Assembly: GCF_000004825.1 (NCBI RefSeq)
Contig: NW_008805104.1
Location: forward strand, 1 to 64,000
From: Heterostelium album PN500
Taxonomy: Eukaryota > Evosea > Eumycetozoa > Acytosteliales > Acytosteliaceae
DNA length: 64,000 bases
Direction: 5' to 3'
This document shows positions 45,968 through 58,300 of the stretch, in pieces; within the stretch, counting starts at the first letter, position 1; the number at the start of each line of letters is the position of its first letter. The notes below the pieces were generated by a model that was given only the letters and a program-made list of their open reading frames with translations, had not been told where the DNA came from and did not search any database. A program made the translations under genes and the position numbers.

Positions 45968-47670
45968 AAATACCAACACTACCATTTGATGAAGAGATAC
46001 TGAGACTACCGTTAGATGAATTCATACTGTTGTTGGAACTGGATAGGTGTAAGTTACCAAAAGACTGTTCAAGATCCGATTGTGGAGACTTATCGTTGAG
46101 TGAAGATAAGTTATTCTTGTGTCTGTTGTTCTTGGTTGCCTTTTTGGAAGTGGCAACCTTCTTCTTTGAGAAGGAGCAGTTTATCTTTACACCCATTATC
46201 TCATTCTCATTGAAAAAGCGAATAGCAGCCTCACTTGCAATCTCTCCTTTCTGTGAATCCTTAAAGTGAATGAAACCATAACCTTCGTAGTCACCATTGT
46301 CTCGCTTTGGAATGTTATAATGATTAATCTTTCCAAATTCTCTACATTTACTAAAGATTTGTTTATGTAATCCTGGTTTAGCCTTTCAATAATAACAAAA
46401 AAAAAAAAAAAACAAATTATTATTAATAAAGTTTGATTTATAATAATTGATTGCTTAATTTGTTTGACTTACATTTGCTGGACAAAATGTGATATGTATA
46501 CTTGTTCTTTGATCACATGAATCACTCCATTTGATTTTAATTGGCTTCTCGCCAATAAAGACACCGTGGAGTTCAGTTAATGCGTTTTCAGCATCAGATC
46601 TCAAGTTGAACTTAATAAATGCATAATTATTGATAAATACACAATCCTTTGAATCTAAAGTACCATATGTTCTAAAATATAATAAATTAAAATATTATTA
46701 AATTAGATAAACAAATAAAATATAAAAAGGAATGACATACTCAAAGATTGATAGAAATTCTTTTTGATCTATTTTAGTGTCAATGTTTGTGACATATAAA
46801 GTGGAAATTGGAATTGCCCAATATACTTTTAGTTCATTGTGCAAACATTCTAAAAAATATAATTAAAATTGAAAGTTAATGTTAATATTATTTAAAAATA
46901 AAGAAAGATAATAGTTTTTATCTTACTTGATAAATGTAATGATGTTTTGGCAACCAAAGCCTCACTTTCAGTCTAAAATTATTAAAATAATTAGTGTTAG
47001 AATACTTATCGATATCTATGACAATGCAAAAGAGGTAATTTAATAATATTTACTCTAAAACCAGCGAATGCATATCCGAGTGATTGACCTTTCTCGTTGA
47101 GTTTAATCCTAAAACTAATTGGATTATATTTATGAATTGAAGGATAAAATTGATCGCTAGTAACTGTGTGAGGAATGTTGCCAATAAATATATATCCTAA
47201 AAATAATAGATGTCATTTGATTAGAAAACAACAATTAGTAAAATTTAAAATAAACATTTAAATCTATAATTAAATAACATACTCTTATCACCATTATTCT
47301 TCTTTTCATTCTTTTCCGAATAAATCACATATTGGTCAACGGAATGTTGATCATTTTGTGATAAATTCTCCAAGATTATAGATTGAAGAGATGATGATTT
47401 TGTTAATGTACTATTACTGTTATTATTATTATTGTTATTATTATTGTTGTTATTATTATTGTTGTTATTATTATTGTTGTTGTTTGTAGTAGTAGTAGTA
47501 GTAGATTCCATTATTGGAGAACGTTCGTTTGGTAACATTGGAAGTAATGTTGAAGAAGGAAACGATATCAAATCAGTTGCATTACAACTATTATTTAATT
47601 GATGGCGGTGTTGGTATTGTGGCTGATGATGTTCAGAAAATTCGTCCATGAAAGCTGTAGCTGGAATCAT
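44457..47670 (-). CDS. Three-RRM RNA-binding protein with long Asn/Gln tail
   Basis: Six exons, 47670-47283, 47196-47054, 46972-46927, 46849-46741, 46671-46473 and 46382-44457, join in phase (936 residues). A disordered head (Asn run) of about 120 residues precedes RRM1 (YIFIGNIPHTVTSDQFYPSI, then GQSLGYAFAGF), RRM2 (STLYVTNIDTKIDQKEFLSI, then INNYAFIKFNLRSDAENAL) and RRM3 (TSIHITFCPANAKPGLHKQI, then YEGYGFIHFKDSQKGEIASE). The remaining 560 residues are Asn/Gln/Ser/His-rich and prion-like. The three-RRM layout resembles the TIA1/Nam8/RBP45 group, but RNP motifs are loose, so I do not name an orthologue. Such proteins often act in mRNA stability, localisation or granules. It has by far the longest upstream region in the window. 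A second Met at 47649 is an alternative start. Confidence 0.85.
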
Positions 47671-49372
47671 GTTGCAAAATAAAAAAATAGAATATAATAT
47701 ATATATATAGATATGAAAAAAAAATTGAAAATATATATTTAAAACATATATATAATTTTATATATGTATATATTTATAATATATAATGAAAATTTGTAAA
47801 GAATATATAATATAATTTACAATCTAAAAAAAATAAAAATAAGATTTATATATATTGAATAAAATAATTTTATATAAATAACAATAATATTAATATTATT
47901 ATTTATATTATTTATATATTGAGGTTACCGGGATGGATATTAGACCCAATATATTGAATTAAATAATGCTGTTGATTAAAAATGTTAATTAATTAATTAA
48001 ATGTTAAATTGCTTTAATATAGAAAAAAAAAAATGAAAAACAAAAATGAAAAATTAAAAAAAAAAGTTTGAAAACCAATTAAAATTAAATTTGGAAAAGA
48101 GTGGAATGGCTTTAATTAGGGAAAACAACAATCAAGAAACACCACACTTCACAAGCAATGAAAACTAATAGCGATGCAAGTTTGTTTGTCCTGCGTTCCA
48201 AAAAAGGAAAGAGAAAGAAAAAGAAAGTAGTGACCTTGGAATATGTTTTTTTTTTTTTGTTTTTTTTTTTGTTATGATTTAGGAAAAATAATATAGTATG
48301 AATGATTTATAAAAAAAGATATTTTTAAAACAAATATAATTGTTGGTCTTTTTTTTGATATATTTTTTTGGTGATTAATGTTGGCAAGAAAGAAAACCTG
48401 CTTTGTTACTTTGGCACACAATAAATATAAACAATATAAAATAACAAATTGTCTGAGACTTCCACTACTAAATAGTAGATGGTTTTTTAGATTTGTTATC
48501 TTATTTATTTGTTTGTTTGTTTATTGAAAAAAACAAAAAAAAAAAAAAACAATAATTAAATTCTTTATATTATTATTATTAAAAAAATAAATATTAAATT
48601 ATTAGGATTAATTATTAAATTAAAAAAACTGTGTTTAGTTTTACTTAAATTTTTTTTTTTTTTTAATATGCTGAAAAATGATGAATCTAATATGAGATGT
48701 CCTGTTATATTTTGAAAAACACTACAATAATAATATAATATATAGTACCACTACGTTAAACTATTACCACCAACCACACACTGCTACTACTACATCTTTC
48801 CTCACTACTACCCCCACACACCAATTTAATTAAAACAAGCATTCATCAGCAATAACATATTGATTTATTAATTGCTTATATGGCAAGTTAAAAGGTGTGT
48901 GTGTCAGCAAGAGGGTGGTAGTGGTGTAGTGGTTTAATTAATACTAACAAAAATATTGATGTTTACCAACTTTTCAATTTTGTTTTTTTAATAATTAATT
49001 ATTTTGATTGCTTAAATATACGAAGTGAAGTGGGTAGGGGATGAAAGTAAAGCTTTTGAATGGTCGTGAATTAGAGTGAGAAGATAGGATAATTTGAGCG
49101 GGTGAAGGGTGGTGTGGTATTAATGTGAATAGTGAATATTGTTATTGTAGACACGTGTGTGAAAATAAAAATAATAACAATATGAGTGTGAAATGGTGAA
49201 TAATTATGCTTGTTGTCATTATCCTCATAAAAATCGTAGTTGATAATTAAATAAAGCAATAGTACTAGTAGTAATAATAATAATAGTAGTAATGGATGAT
49301 TATTACATTATTGATAATGAGTGGTATTAAAATTGGTTATACTGTATTATATACTGCTATTGGTATTGTAGC

Positions 49373-49377
<5 letters not shown>

Positions 49378-49409
<32 letters not shown>
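49378..49409. repeat. (TC)n microsatellite
   Basis: About 15 TC units followed by AGTTGGTTG, in the gene-free upstream region. Confidence 0.9.
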
Positions 49410-49413
<4 letters not shown>

Positions 49414-52400
49414 GGTTGTTCGTTATGCTACCGCTTCAAATATAAAGCAAATAATAATAATTATAATTATCATCATCATCATCATTTGAAAAGGTAAATT
49501 GTTAGAGTTGTGATTGTGGTGATGGTGATAGAGAAAAAGCCAAACAAAGATAAGGAGAGAATGGAAAAATTAAATTGAGCGATAACATTGAGAGAGTTCT
49601 GCGTGTATTGTATTACCGCAACTATTTTCAGATGATTGTTTCAACCTGATTTGGCAATAGTACTATACAAAAACGAATTTTATAAACCAAGTACGATTGG
49701 TAGATATCGTATTATAAATAATTGACATGATGATAATAAATATGTACAAGCATATTTATAGAAGAAAAGGGTCGGTTGGAAAGTTGTTATTGTTGTTTAT
49801 GTTTCTCTCTTTTATGGTTTATATTTAGACAAACCACTCCACTACACTACATTACACTACACCAATAATTTATGAGTAGTGAAGATCGACAATTGTTTTA
49901 CCAATCAGTTTGCTGAAATAATTACTGTCCAATCAGAATCATATCTCTTGATTAATAGTTGTTGTTGTTGCTATCTTTTAGTTTTAAGTAAATTTACAAC
50001 ATAAAATGAAATAATAATCAGTAGCAACAACCATAGAGCATGAGACAGAATGATTTGCTGCTAATGAAATGATGGGTTCCAAAATAAAAATAAAAAGAGT
50101 AAAACAAACAAATGCAAAAGATATTAATTTTAATTTGGTTCGGCTATACTTACTAAAATGAATTTGGTAGTAACTTAAAGGGTATCTAAAAATAAATTTT
50201 AATAAAAAACGAGATATTTAATCGAAATTAGTTGTTTTGATCTTATGGACTTATGAATATGAATAGCGAAATAAATGAGTAAAACCGATAGATTAGATAT
50301 TTGAAATGGTAGATCGATTTGTTTTTACTTATTAAAAGTTATAAGTTAAGATTTGGAAAATAAAAAAAAGTAAAAAAGTGGAAATAGTAAAACAAGAAAC
50401 AAAGTGTAAATGTGAAAAGATAATAATGATATTCAATTCATTTACTTAAAAGAGTCAATAATTCAATAATTAAATTAAATTGATATTCTTTTTTTTTTTT
50501 GGTTTGCTGGTACAAGTTTGTTTGTTAAGAACTGGAATTTAAAAAAAAAAAAAAAAAAAAAAAACCAACAAATTGAGAGGTAGGATTGATTAGATATTCT
50601 AATATTACTTAATGACTAACAACCAAACCAATGTGGAAAAATCGTAAAGGAAAATGAATGGATGGTTTGGTTAAGTCCTACCAAAACATGACATTAACAA
50701 ATGGTATTGTTAATGATAGATGATACTGCTGGTTGATATTAATTTTTTGAAACATATAAAAAAAAGACAAAAAAAAAAAAACTTGAGCAAATACAATATA
50801 AATTACTAAAATAACAATTGGATTTGTTAACAATTATTTTCGATGTATTAGTTGGATTTATAAACTAACTACTTGGCTCACTTTAAAATAATGGCATTGG
50901 AATGGATCGAATTCAATTGATTGTAACCTCTAACATGTTATCAATTAAATTTGTTTGTATTTTTGTTGAACAACACAACCCACTACTGCCAGGGTAATAA
51001 ATAAAAATATTTGAACATTGGACTATAAAGTAATATAAGATCCACCTGTAGTTCTACTTCAAATGAAATTCATGTTGTTTAAATAAAAAACCAAAAAAAA
51101 AAAGTGGGGTAATTATAACTTTGATTGATTTGTGAATGATTTTAAACTATAGAAACTTCGTTGAACAATGATAGACTAGAAACTAGTTATTTTTTGTGGT
51201 GAACTTGTGTTAACTTTGCTGGTGGTGGTCTCTTTGACTGGTGATTTTAAAAAGAAAACAAAATTTCCATGGAGGTGTAATGAAATACCTTATTTTTGTT
51301 GTTGTTGGTTGCTATTGATCAATTCCTTGTGTATACACTAACTATAGTTGGTCAATAGTAAGCAAGTAAGTAAGTTCTTGGGGTATAGGAATAAATGCTT
51401 TCCTATCTGTGTGTTTGTTTGTGTGTGTTTGTGTGTACTTTGGGGATGTACACACTTCTGAATGGAGTTCAAAGGTATGAATTGAATTTGACTCTATAGT
51501 GTTGAAGGTGGTGGTGTTGTGTGTTGTGTGTGTGTTTGATGTTCGTTATTAATAAGTTTAAATAATATATAATAAGAACTGAATTTAATTATAAAACACC
51601 AAACAAACTTTATTGCTTTTCTTTTTTTGTTTTTTTTTTTGTTTGTTTCTTCTCTCCTTTCCTTTCAAAACCTCGGAACGGATTGGAAACTACTTAATAA
51701 TTAATAACTGCTGAAAACAAAATAAAATATTTATAAACATGTGTGTGGGGTGGTGTGGTTAGGTGTATGTTTGTTTTGCATTTGCTTTGCTTTGCACTTG
51801 CAAACTCTTTTTTCAATTCAATTTAATCTGGAGAATGTCATGTGTTTTTGATTCAAGTGAAGTGTCTGTGTGTGTTGTGTGAGTGGGGTTGTGTTTTTGA
51901 AAAAGTGTGGGTGATTCTAAAGCTAGATGGTCGAATGAATGAAATTTATGGACAACAATTTTTACTATTAAAGTTTGGCACATCAGCTTTTGAATTCTGA
52001 TTTTTTTTGGTTTGGTGTTTGTTTTGCTAATGTCAAAATTCAATTTTAAGAATGAGTGGGTGGTTTATAATAAAAATTAAATATGAGGATTAATTAAAAG
52101 GTGAGAATGAATTCATGTTTGGCTTCAGCTCCAAAAAACATACTATTCATCTGAAACCGTTTCTCATCAATCAAAATCATAATTAAAAAACAACAACAAT
52201 TATTCTAAAAAATGATTGATAGCAAATTAAATTTAAAGTTTTTGGTAATATCGATATCGATGTGTGGTGGATTGTTTTAAAAAAAAAAAAAAATAAAATT
52301 CAAAAAGTGTGTGTTTATTTGGTTTTTTTTTAATTAATTTCAAATGACTCTTGAATATGGTGGTGTTGTCTAATTTGATGTTTTTGGCCATCAACAAAAA

Positions 52401-52682
52401 ACCCCACAAAAAAGAAAAAAAAAGAAACCCCATCTTCATCATTGAAAGTTTGCTTTTTTAAATTGATTTCTGTCACAGTTTGAGGAAGGTTTTTAGGGTG
52501 TCATGCAAAAGTGTCTATTATGTTAATAAGTAAAAACAGAAACCAGATTGGTTGGAAAACAACCGTATTGGGATTGAGATATTCAATGTTAAATTGTCGA
52601 TTGTTGTTTGGATAAATAATAATTAAATTTTCAACCCCCGGAGGTTGATATATTAGGTATTTCTTTTAAAAGCTAATCTATC

Positions 52683-52699
52683 ACACACACACACACACA
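52683..52699. repeat. (CA)n microsatellite
   Basis: Eight CA units in the gene-free region. Confidence 0.8.
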
Positions 52700-53690
52700 T
52701 GTCAGCGAATATTTGTTTTAATTAATTTTTACTAAAATAGTCAAATGTCACACATGGTGTCTCCCTGGTTGGAAAAGTAAAGAGTTCGTTTAAAGTAACA
52801 TTCATTCGAGTGTGTGTGGCTGTGATTGGGGCTAACGATATATTGTATGTTGGTTCATGTTTTTGGGATTGGCTATGTTTCCCCACACGAACTAACATCA
52901 TCATCATCATCATTATCGTGAACGATTAGATATTCTGATAATTCATACAGATAACAAAACAACAAACCAAAACCCGGGTCTATTTCAATTGAAATCAAAT
53001 GGTTCCTGTAGGTGTTAATCGATTTAATCGACAACCATTGGGTAACAATAATGGAAATTGAGACGAAAAAAGATATTTTTGTTTGTTTTTGGATTTGTTT
53101 TGTTAATAACCTTATCCAAACCTCTCAGCTGAGAGATAACGATGGTGAGAAATAAAGAGATATTGATGTTGTTGTTTGTCCAAGCCAAAAAGATAAATAA
53201 AGAATGCCGCCATGCAAAGAACCATGGTTATATTTGTAATCGGTTTTCTTTACGAGAACATTCGACATTCGATTCTCCAGTTGAATCAACAAAATGGTTA
53301 TTGATATTTATTTCTTTCCTTTGCCTGATATTACCCAGTATTGATATTTACAATCAGATTAAATCATTAGTCGTTTTAAAAAACTGAGTACCGCTCAATC
53401 GTCGATAGTTGCCCAATGATCATTAGTATTCTCTTTAAATATATATAAATAGATAAAACTTCTCTTATACAAGTCCATTTTTATTAGTTCAAAAGTGTAT
53501 TTTCAATCAGTTAAACCTAACAACAACAACAAGTAACAACTTTCATTGGAGAATAAGTGGTTAAAACATGTTTAAAGTTGAGACCTCCTCTGCTTTACAA
53601 TTGCTCACTGTTTTACAAACAGTTTGATTCCCTTTCAATTCAATTGGACCCACTTATGAATATCGAACAAACACATCAGATTACTTCGTT

Positions 53691-53727
53691 TATCTAGATA
53701 CCCGAGTTTATCACAGCGTTAAACTAC
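53691..53727. repeat. Motif repeated at 54200-54233
   Basis: TATCTAGATACCCGAGTTTA, some bases, then TTAAACTAC. The second place has ATCTAGATATCCCGAGTTGA and CTAAACTAC. Both share a dyad core (ATCTAGAT) and the order of blocks, so this may be a duplicated binding site. Confidence 0.55.
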
Positions 53728-54196
53728 ATTCTTGTTTATTTGTAGTTTAAAAAATATTGAGATATTTATTAAACAAAAAAAAAAAAAAAAGAAGGGTATT
53801 TCAGATCCAAACCCTTTTGTACAAAACAAAAAAAAATCAAAACAACACCAAACTACAATGATCACCATCCATCCATTGTGAGTCATATTTAAATATTAAA
53901 TCGTTGAGGAAAGAATGATTTGTTGGAATAGATCTTAGCTGATAGAAATGTACTTAAGCGAGAAGTGCCCGTTGTAAATTAAAACTGTTAATTTTTTATT
54001 GATTTTGGAGAGAGGATATGTACACACGACTGTGACTTGTAATTGGTTAAGAACTGAATAATTAAATTGTAAAACAGGTTGCCCAGCAGTAATTCAAGAG
54101 ACAAAAAAAAAAAAAAATACAAAAAAAAAAAAAAACAGTTTCTTTTCTGTTAATGATTAATGGTTACAAGTAGCCCATCAAATACCGATCTCATAC

Positions 54197-54212
54197 GGAT
54201 ATCTAGATATCC
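54197..54212. repeat. Perfect 16-bp palindrome
   Basis: GGATATCTAGATATCC reads the same on both strands. It is part of the second copy of the motif at 53691-53727, about 500 bases upstream of the small gene at 54716-55089. Confidence 0.8.
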
Positions 54213-54715
54213 CGAGTTGATTCTAAACTACAAACTGTCTATGTATAACAGTTTAGTAGAAATAATATTATTTGTTGTTGAAGTAACAAATTTAAGTTAT
54301 TAGTAAAGTAAAGAGATGAATTGAAACATACCCACCCTTCTTTTAATTTCTTTTGTAAGAATTGATTATATATAATATGCCCATACAAATACATATAATA
54401 TAATATTATTTAGTAAGTATCTCCAGTATTTTTAATGTACAAAAAAGTGTAATATTTGTTTATTATGTTGTTTGTTGGTTGATTTCGATTTGATTATAAA
54501 TTTAATGAAATTAATCTTTTTCTTTTCAAATTGTTTTTATAATATAATATAATATCTGTTAATCTATCTAATTAAATATATATATTTTTAGAATCGATTT
54601 AAGATATATATTATTATTATTATTATTATTAATGGTTGATCCAATCAAATGATCTATCTTTTCAATCCTGCCATTAATATTTAAAGATGAATTCCATTAT
54701 TGCAATAGCTTGCTA

Positions 54716-55089
54716 TTAAGCCCAAGCAGGTGTACTTTCTTTTTTCTCTGAATTCTGTTGTTTGTATGCTTGATATGATTTCTTGAGATCGGTTGTGAAT
54801 ATCGATGTTGTAGTTAAGTTTGATTTATGTGACTTTTCATCAATGACCAATATTCCTAATTAATATAATTATAATATGATTAGCTAATTGATTTCTTTCT
54901 TCTTATGCGGACTTTAAACTTATAAACCTACTTTTCTTATCTGAAGTTGCAACTTGCCATGCTTTTGAAATAATATGAGCAGGTTAGTAACAAATAAACA
55001 AATCAATACCAACTTATTTGATATAAGAGCTAGACTAACCTACATTCTTGTAAGAATTTATATGATTCTTGTTGATTAAATTTACTCAT
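54716..55089 (-). CDS. Small three-exon gene, 71 residues
   Basis: Exons 55089-55044, 54961-54932 and 54855-54716 join in phase (216 bases). The second exon is only 30 bases, and a TACTAAC branch-point-like sequence lies before its acceptor. The peptide starts MSKFNQQESYKFLQESWQVA, goes on TSDKKRILVIDEKSHKSNL, then TTTSIFTTDLKKSYQAYKQQ, and ends STPAWA. It is hydrophilic with no signal peptide or membrane helix. I recognise no family. It lies 230 bases downstream of Brr2 on the same strand. Good donors (GTAGGT in both introns), phase and codon use support a real gene; the exon 1 donor has an alternative 4 bases away that would break the frame. Confidence 0.6.
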
Positions 55090-55322
55090 TCTTATAACTA
55101 ACTATTAATGATATATTTGTGTGATTGATTAATTAAAGAAATGATTTTTTTTTTTTTGATCAAAGAAGATCTATTTTTTTTTTTTTTGAAATCGATTTCT
55201 TTCTATTTCTATTTTTTGATTCACACACATTTTGAAATAGACGAATTGGATAATAATATTTGTTTTAATATTAATTTATTTATTATTTTTTTTAATTTTA
55301 TTATGATCTGATCTTATCACAT

Positions 55323-58300
55323 CTAATCTTCCATGTTTTGATCACCATCTTCATCCTCATCTTCATCGACATTGGCTGCTTTAACATCGATGTCAAGTTT
55401 ATATTCTTGATCGCATCCACTGTAAGAGTCGGACATCAAGTAGAGTGTTAGTTGGTGTTTACCCATGGCAGGTGCCGGGAATTCCAATTTGACTTTGGCA
55501 CGAGCAGTAAAGGTAAGACGTTTGATGAAATGTAGTTGATTGGTCTTTGGATCACCGATGATGACCCACCATCCACCGATCTTCTCCTTTGGATAGTATG
55601 GGGCATATACAATGTTGAGCTGGTCGGGGTTGCTCTCTTCATCAACCTCACGCTGCACCATCACCTCGACGAGCATCGAGTCACCGGCATGTATGTCGTC
55701 TTCGTCTTGGATGTTGTACGATAGTTCAATGTCTGGATAGCGATTGCACACCGTTGCAACGTCTTCCATCTCCTTGTTTGACATCCTCAATAGTTTGTCA
55801 CGTGAGCTGTCTTCCAGCTCCAGCAGATCAAAGATTGACTCTAGACCGGCCTTTTTGCAGGCTTCGAGACGGTCGGCTGTCATGTGTGGCAATTGACGGA
55901 GTGGCGAGTCGTTGTCCCACATGGCTTGAGTGCACATCTGTGAGAGTTCCATCGCAGCCAGTGCTGGGTTCAGCCAACTGGAACTACTTATAACATCGAC
56001 AATTGCCTGAAGCAATCTGGTTGCATTCTCCAGAATGAATTGAAGATCCATATGTAGGTCGGCAGAGATTGCTTTTCGTGAGAAGTGTGATTGCAATAAA
56101 ATGTTGACTTTTGTATGAGCTTCACCATAGGTTGGTTTTTCAATCTTGAGTGGAAGGTGAGCTGCCATACGCTGGAGAAGTTGCTCTTCACGGTGTCTGA
56201 TAGGGATTTCAGCAAATTCTGGTGCGGTTGAGAGAATCTCTAGGATTCCCTTGCGTTTAGTGGTGGATTTGAGTGAGGATGCAAACAACTCGATCGTTGT
56301 ATACTTGAGATAATAGTAGCTGGCAATGATACCGAGATTCAGTGGTGAGAGTCCGTCGTCTTCCTCTTGGATAGTGATACAGTTGGCTTGTTCCAAATCG
56401 ACCAGTGTGTTCTCGACCAACTCTGACATGTGTTCGGAGAGGTGGAGATGTGAGATTCCAGTGAGATTGTAGTAGTTGGGGTTCTGAGTGAAACGACGGT
56501 ACAAGAATGTCCAGGTCAGGTAATCGAGTGCATCTTGTTTCTTTACAATGGTTTTCGTGACAATCTCCGAGTTGATGTGGTCCGCCAGGAAGTGGTCGAG
56601 ATGCGATTCCACTGGGAGTGGTTGGTTGAGGAACATCTTGTAGTACTCTTTCTTTGGTGAGTGACAAAGGAGTAGACAACGACCGACGTCATCGCGTCCC
56701 TGTTGTCCGGAACGAGCAATCATTTGGAGAACGTCGTTAATTGGATAGTCGACGTAACGCACCGATTTACCTTGGTAGAGTTGTGTACCCATGATGACAA
56801 CCAGCGAGGCGTAGACATCCAGTGACCAGCACACAGAGTGAGTGGCAATCAACACCTGTATAGCGCCAGACTTGAACAATATCTCGACGGTTCTCTTTTC
56901 CTGTGCGGTCAGACCCTCGTGATAGAATCCAACACCCCATTGCAACGCTTGTTTCAGCGCAACACTCTCAATCTTCTGGAGATGTTTCTCGAGATCCTCT
57001 TCGGAGCAACGGAGATAGCGCTTCTTGTCGATGTCATCCTCAGAGTCCACGTGGACAATGAGATCTTTGGCGAGCGATCTCGAAAGTTTACGAGTGGGAA
57101 CGAATACCAATGATTGTCCTCGACGATTGTGACTCACAGCATAGATGGTTGGCTTTGCCATTGCTAGCAGACGTGCATTGTAGTGTGGGAAGTCGAATCC
57201 TTGAATCTGAATTTCCAGTGGGACTGGACGGACGTCTGGGTGCAAGTTGAACATGGTCGAGGGTGTTGCACCGATCCACTCTGCAAGATCACGAGCATTG
57301 GCAACAGGCGATGACAGCGCAACAATACGAATTGGACTACCGGTTTGAATGGCAATGAAACGCATTCTCGACACGATGATCTCGAGGATGGCACCGTCGG
57401 CACCGCCACCAATCATATGCAGTTCGTCGACGACAAACAACGAGATGTTTTGAATCGACTTTCTCTGCTTCCAACGTCTCGAGAGAATATCCCATTTCTC
57501 GGCTGTTGCAATAACAATCGATGCGCTCTCTAGTAGTTTATTATCGGTGATTGGCTCACCAGTGAGCTCGACAACACGCTTTCCAAGAGTGTTCTGGAAC
57601 TTGAATGTCCAGTCACGCAAACGAAGAGTCGCCAAATCTTGCATCGGTGCAATATATACACATTTGGCATTGGGATTCTTCTTCAACTCTCTGAGCACTG
57701 CCAACTCGGCACACACTGTCTTTCCAGAGTTGGCAGGTGCTGCAATCAGCGCATTATCATCGCCTTTGTAAAGGCAGTCAAACACCTGAGTTTGAATGGC
57801 ATTGAAATACTTAAAGTTGAATATCTCCTTTGCCTTGGAGTCCTTTAGTGAATCCAGAGACAGTGGAATCAAATCATGAAGCTTACTGCATGGCTGATAC
57901 TTTTCCGGTAGAATTAAATGTCTGAAACTGACAGAGAGATTATATTCTGCGCCAATCCAACGGTCGGCAACCACACGTACATAGTATTGTGGTGGAAGTG
58001 GGTCGGACAGTGGTACTGTGAAAGTAATGGTTTGATCCTCTTCCATCATCTTCTTTTTCAACATGAAATACTCGTAGTAGAGAATCTTCTCACCGTCGAC
58101 GTCCTCGACGATCACCCACCAACCAATCGAGTTATCGTGATACTTCTCGTCGAATTCGAAATCGGGTGTGAGTGTCAAGTCGACACGAAGCAATCCACGA
58201 AGAATCGGCTGAACATGAGCAGTCAAATCGAGCTTGGGGAAGTGGTGAATCAATTTGTAGAGCTTCTTGCCTTCCGCTGCATTCTGAATGGCCGATCCAA

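Larger units (their letters stand above)
47671..54715. promoter_or_regulatory. 7-kb gene-free upstream region with GT/CA runs
   Basis: No convincing gene on either strand. The composition differs from normal spacer: the plus strand is rich in G and T, for example GTGTGTGTCAGCAAGAGGGT near 48896, GTGTGTTTGTTTGTGTGTGT near 51411, GGTGGTGGTGTTGTGTGTTG near 51509 and TGTGTGGGGTGGTGTGGTTA near 51742. GT/CA-rich G-boxes are binding sites of the dictyostelid G-box factor, so this may be a long developmental promoter for the three-RRM gene to its left, or hold a non-coding transcript. Four ORFs of 62-81 codons here (49071, 51813, 52233, 53142) look like chance. Confidence 0.4.

Noticed and set aside
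53142-53387. 81-codon ORF with a hydrophobic C-terminus in the gene-free region
   Set aside because: No splice context, no conserved motif, and its length is expected by chance in 7 kb of this composition.
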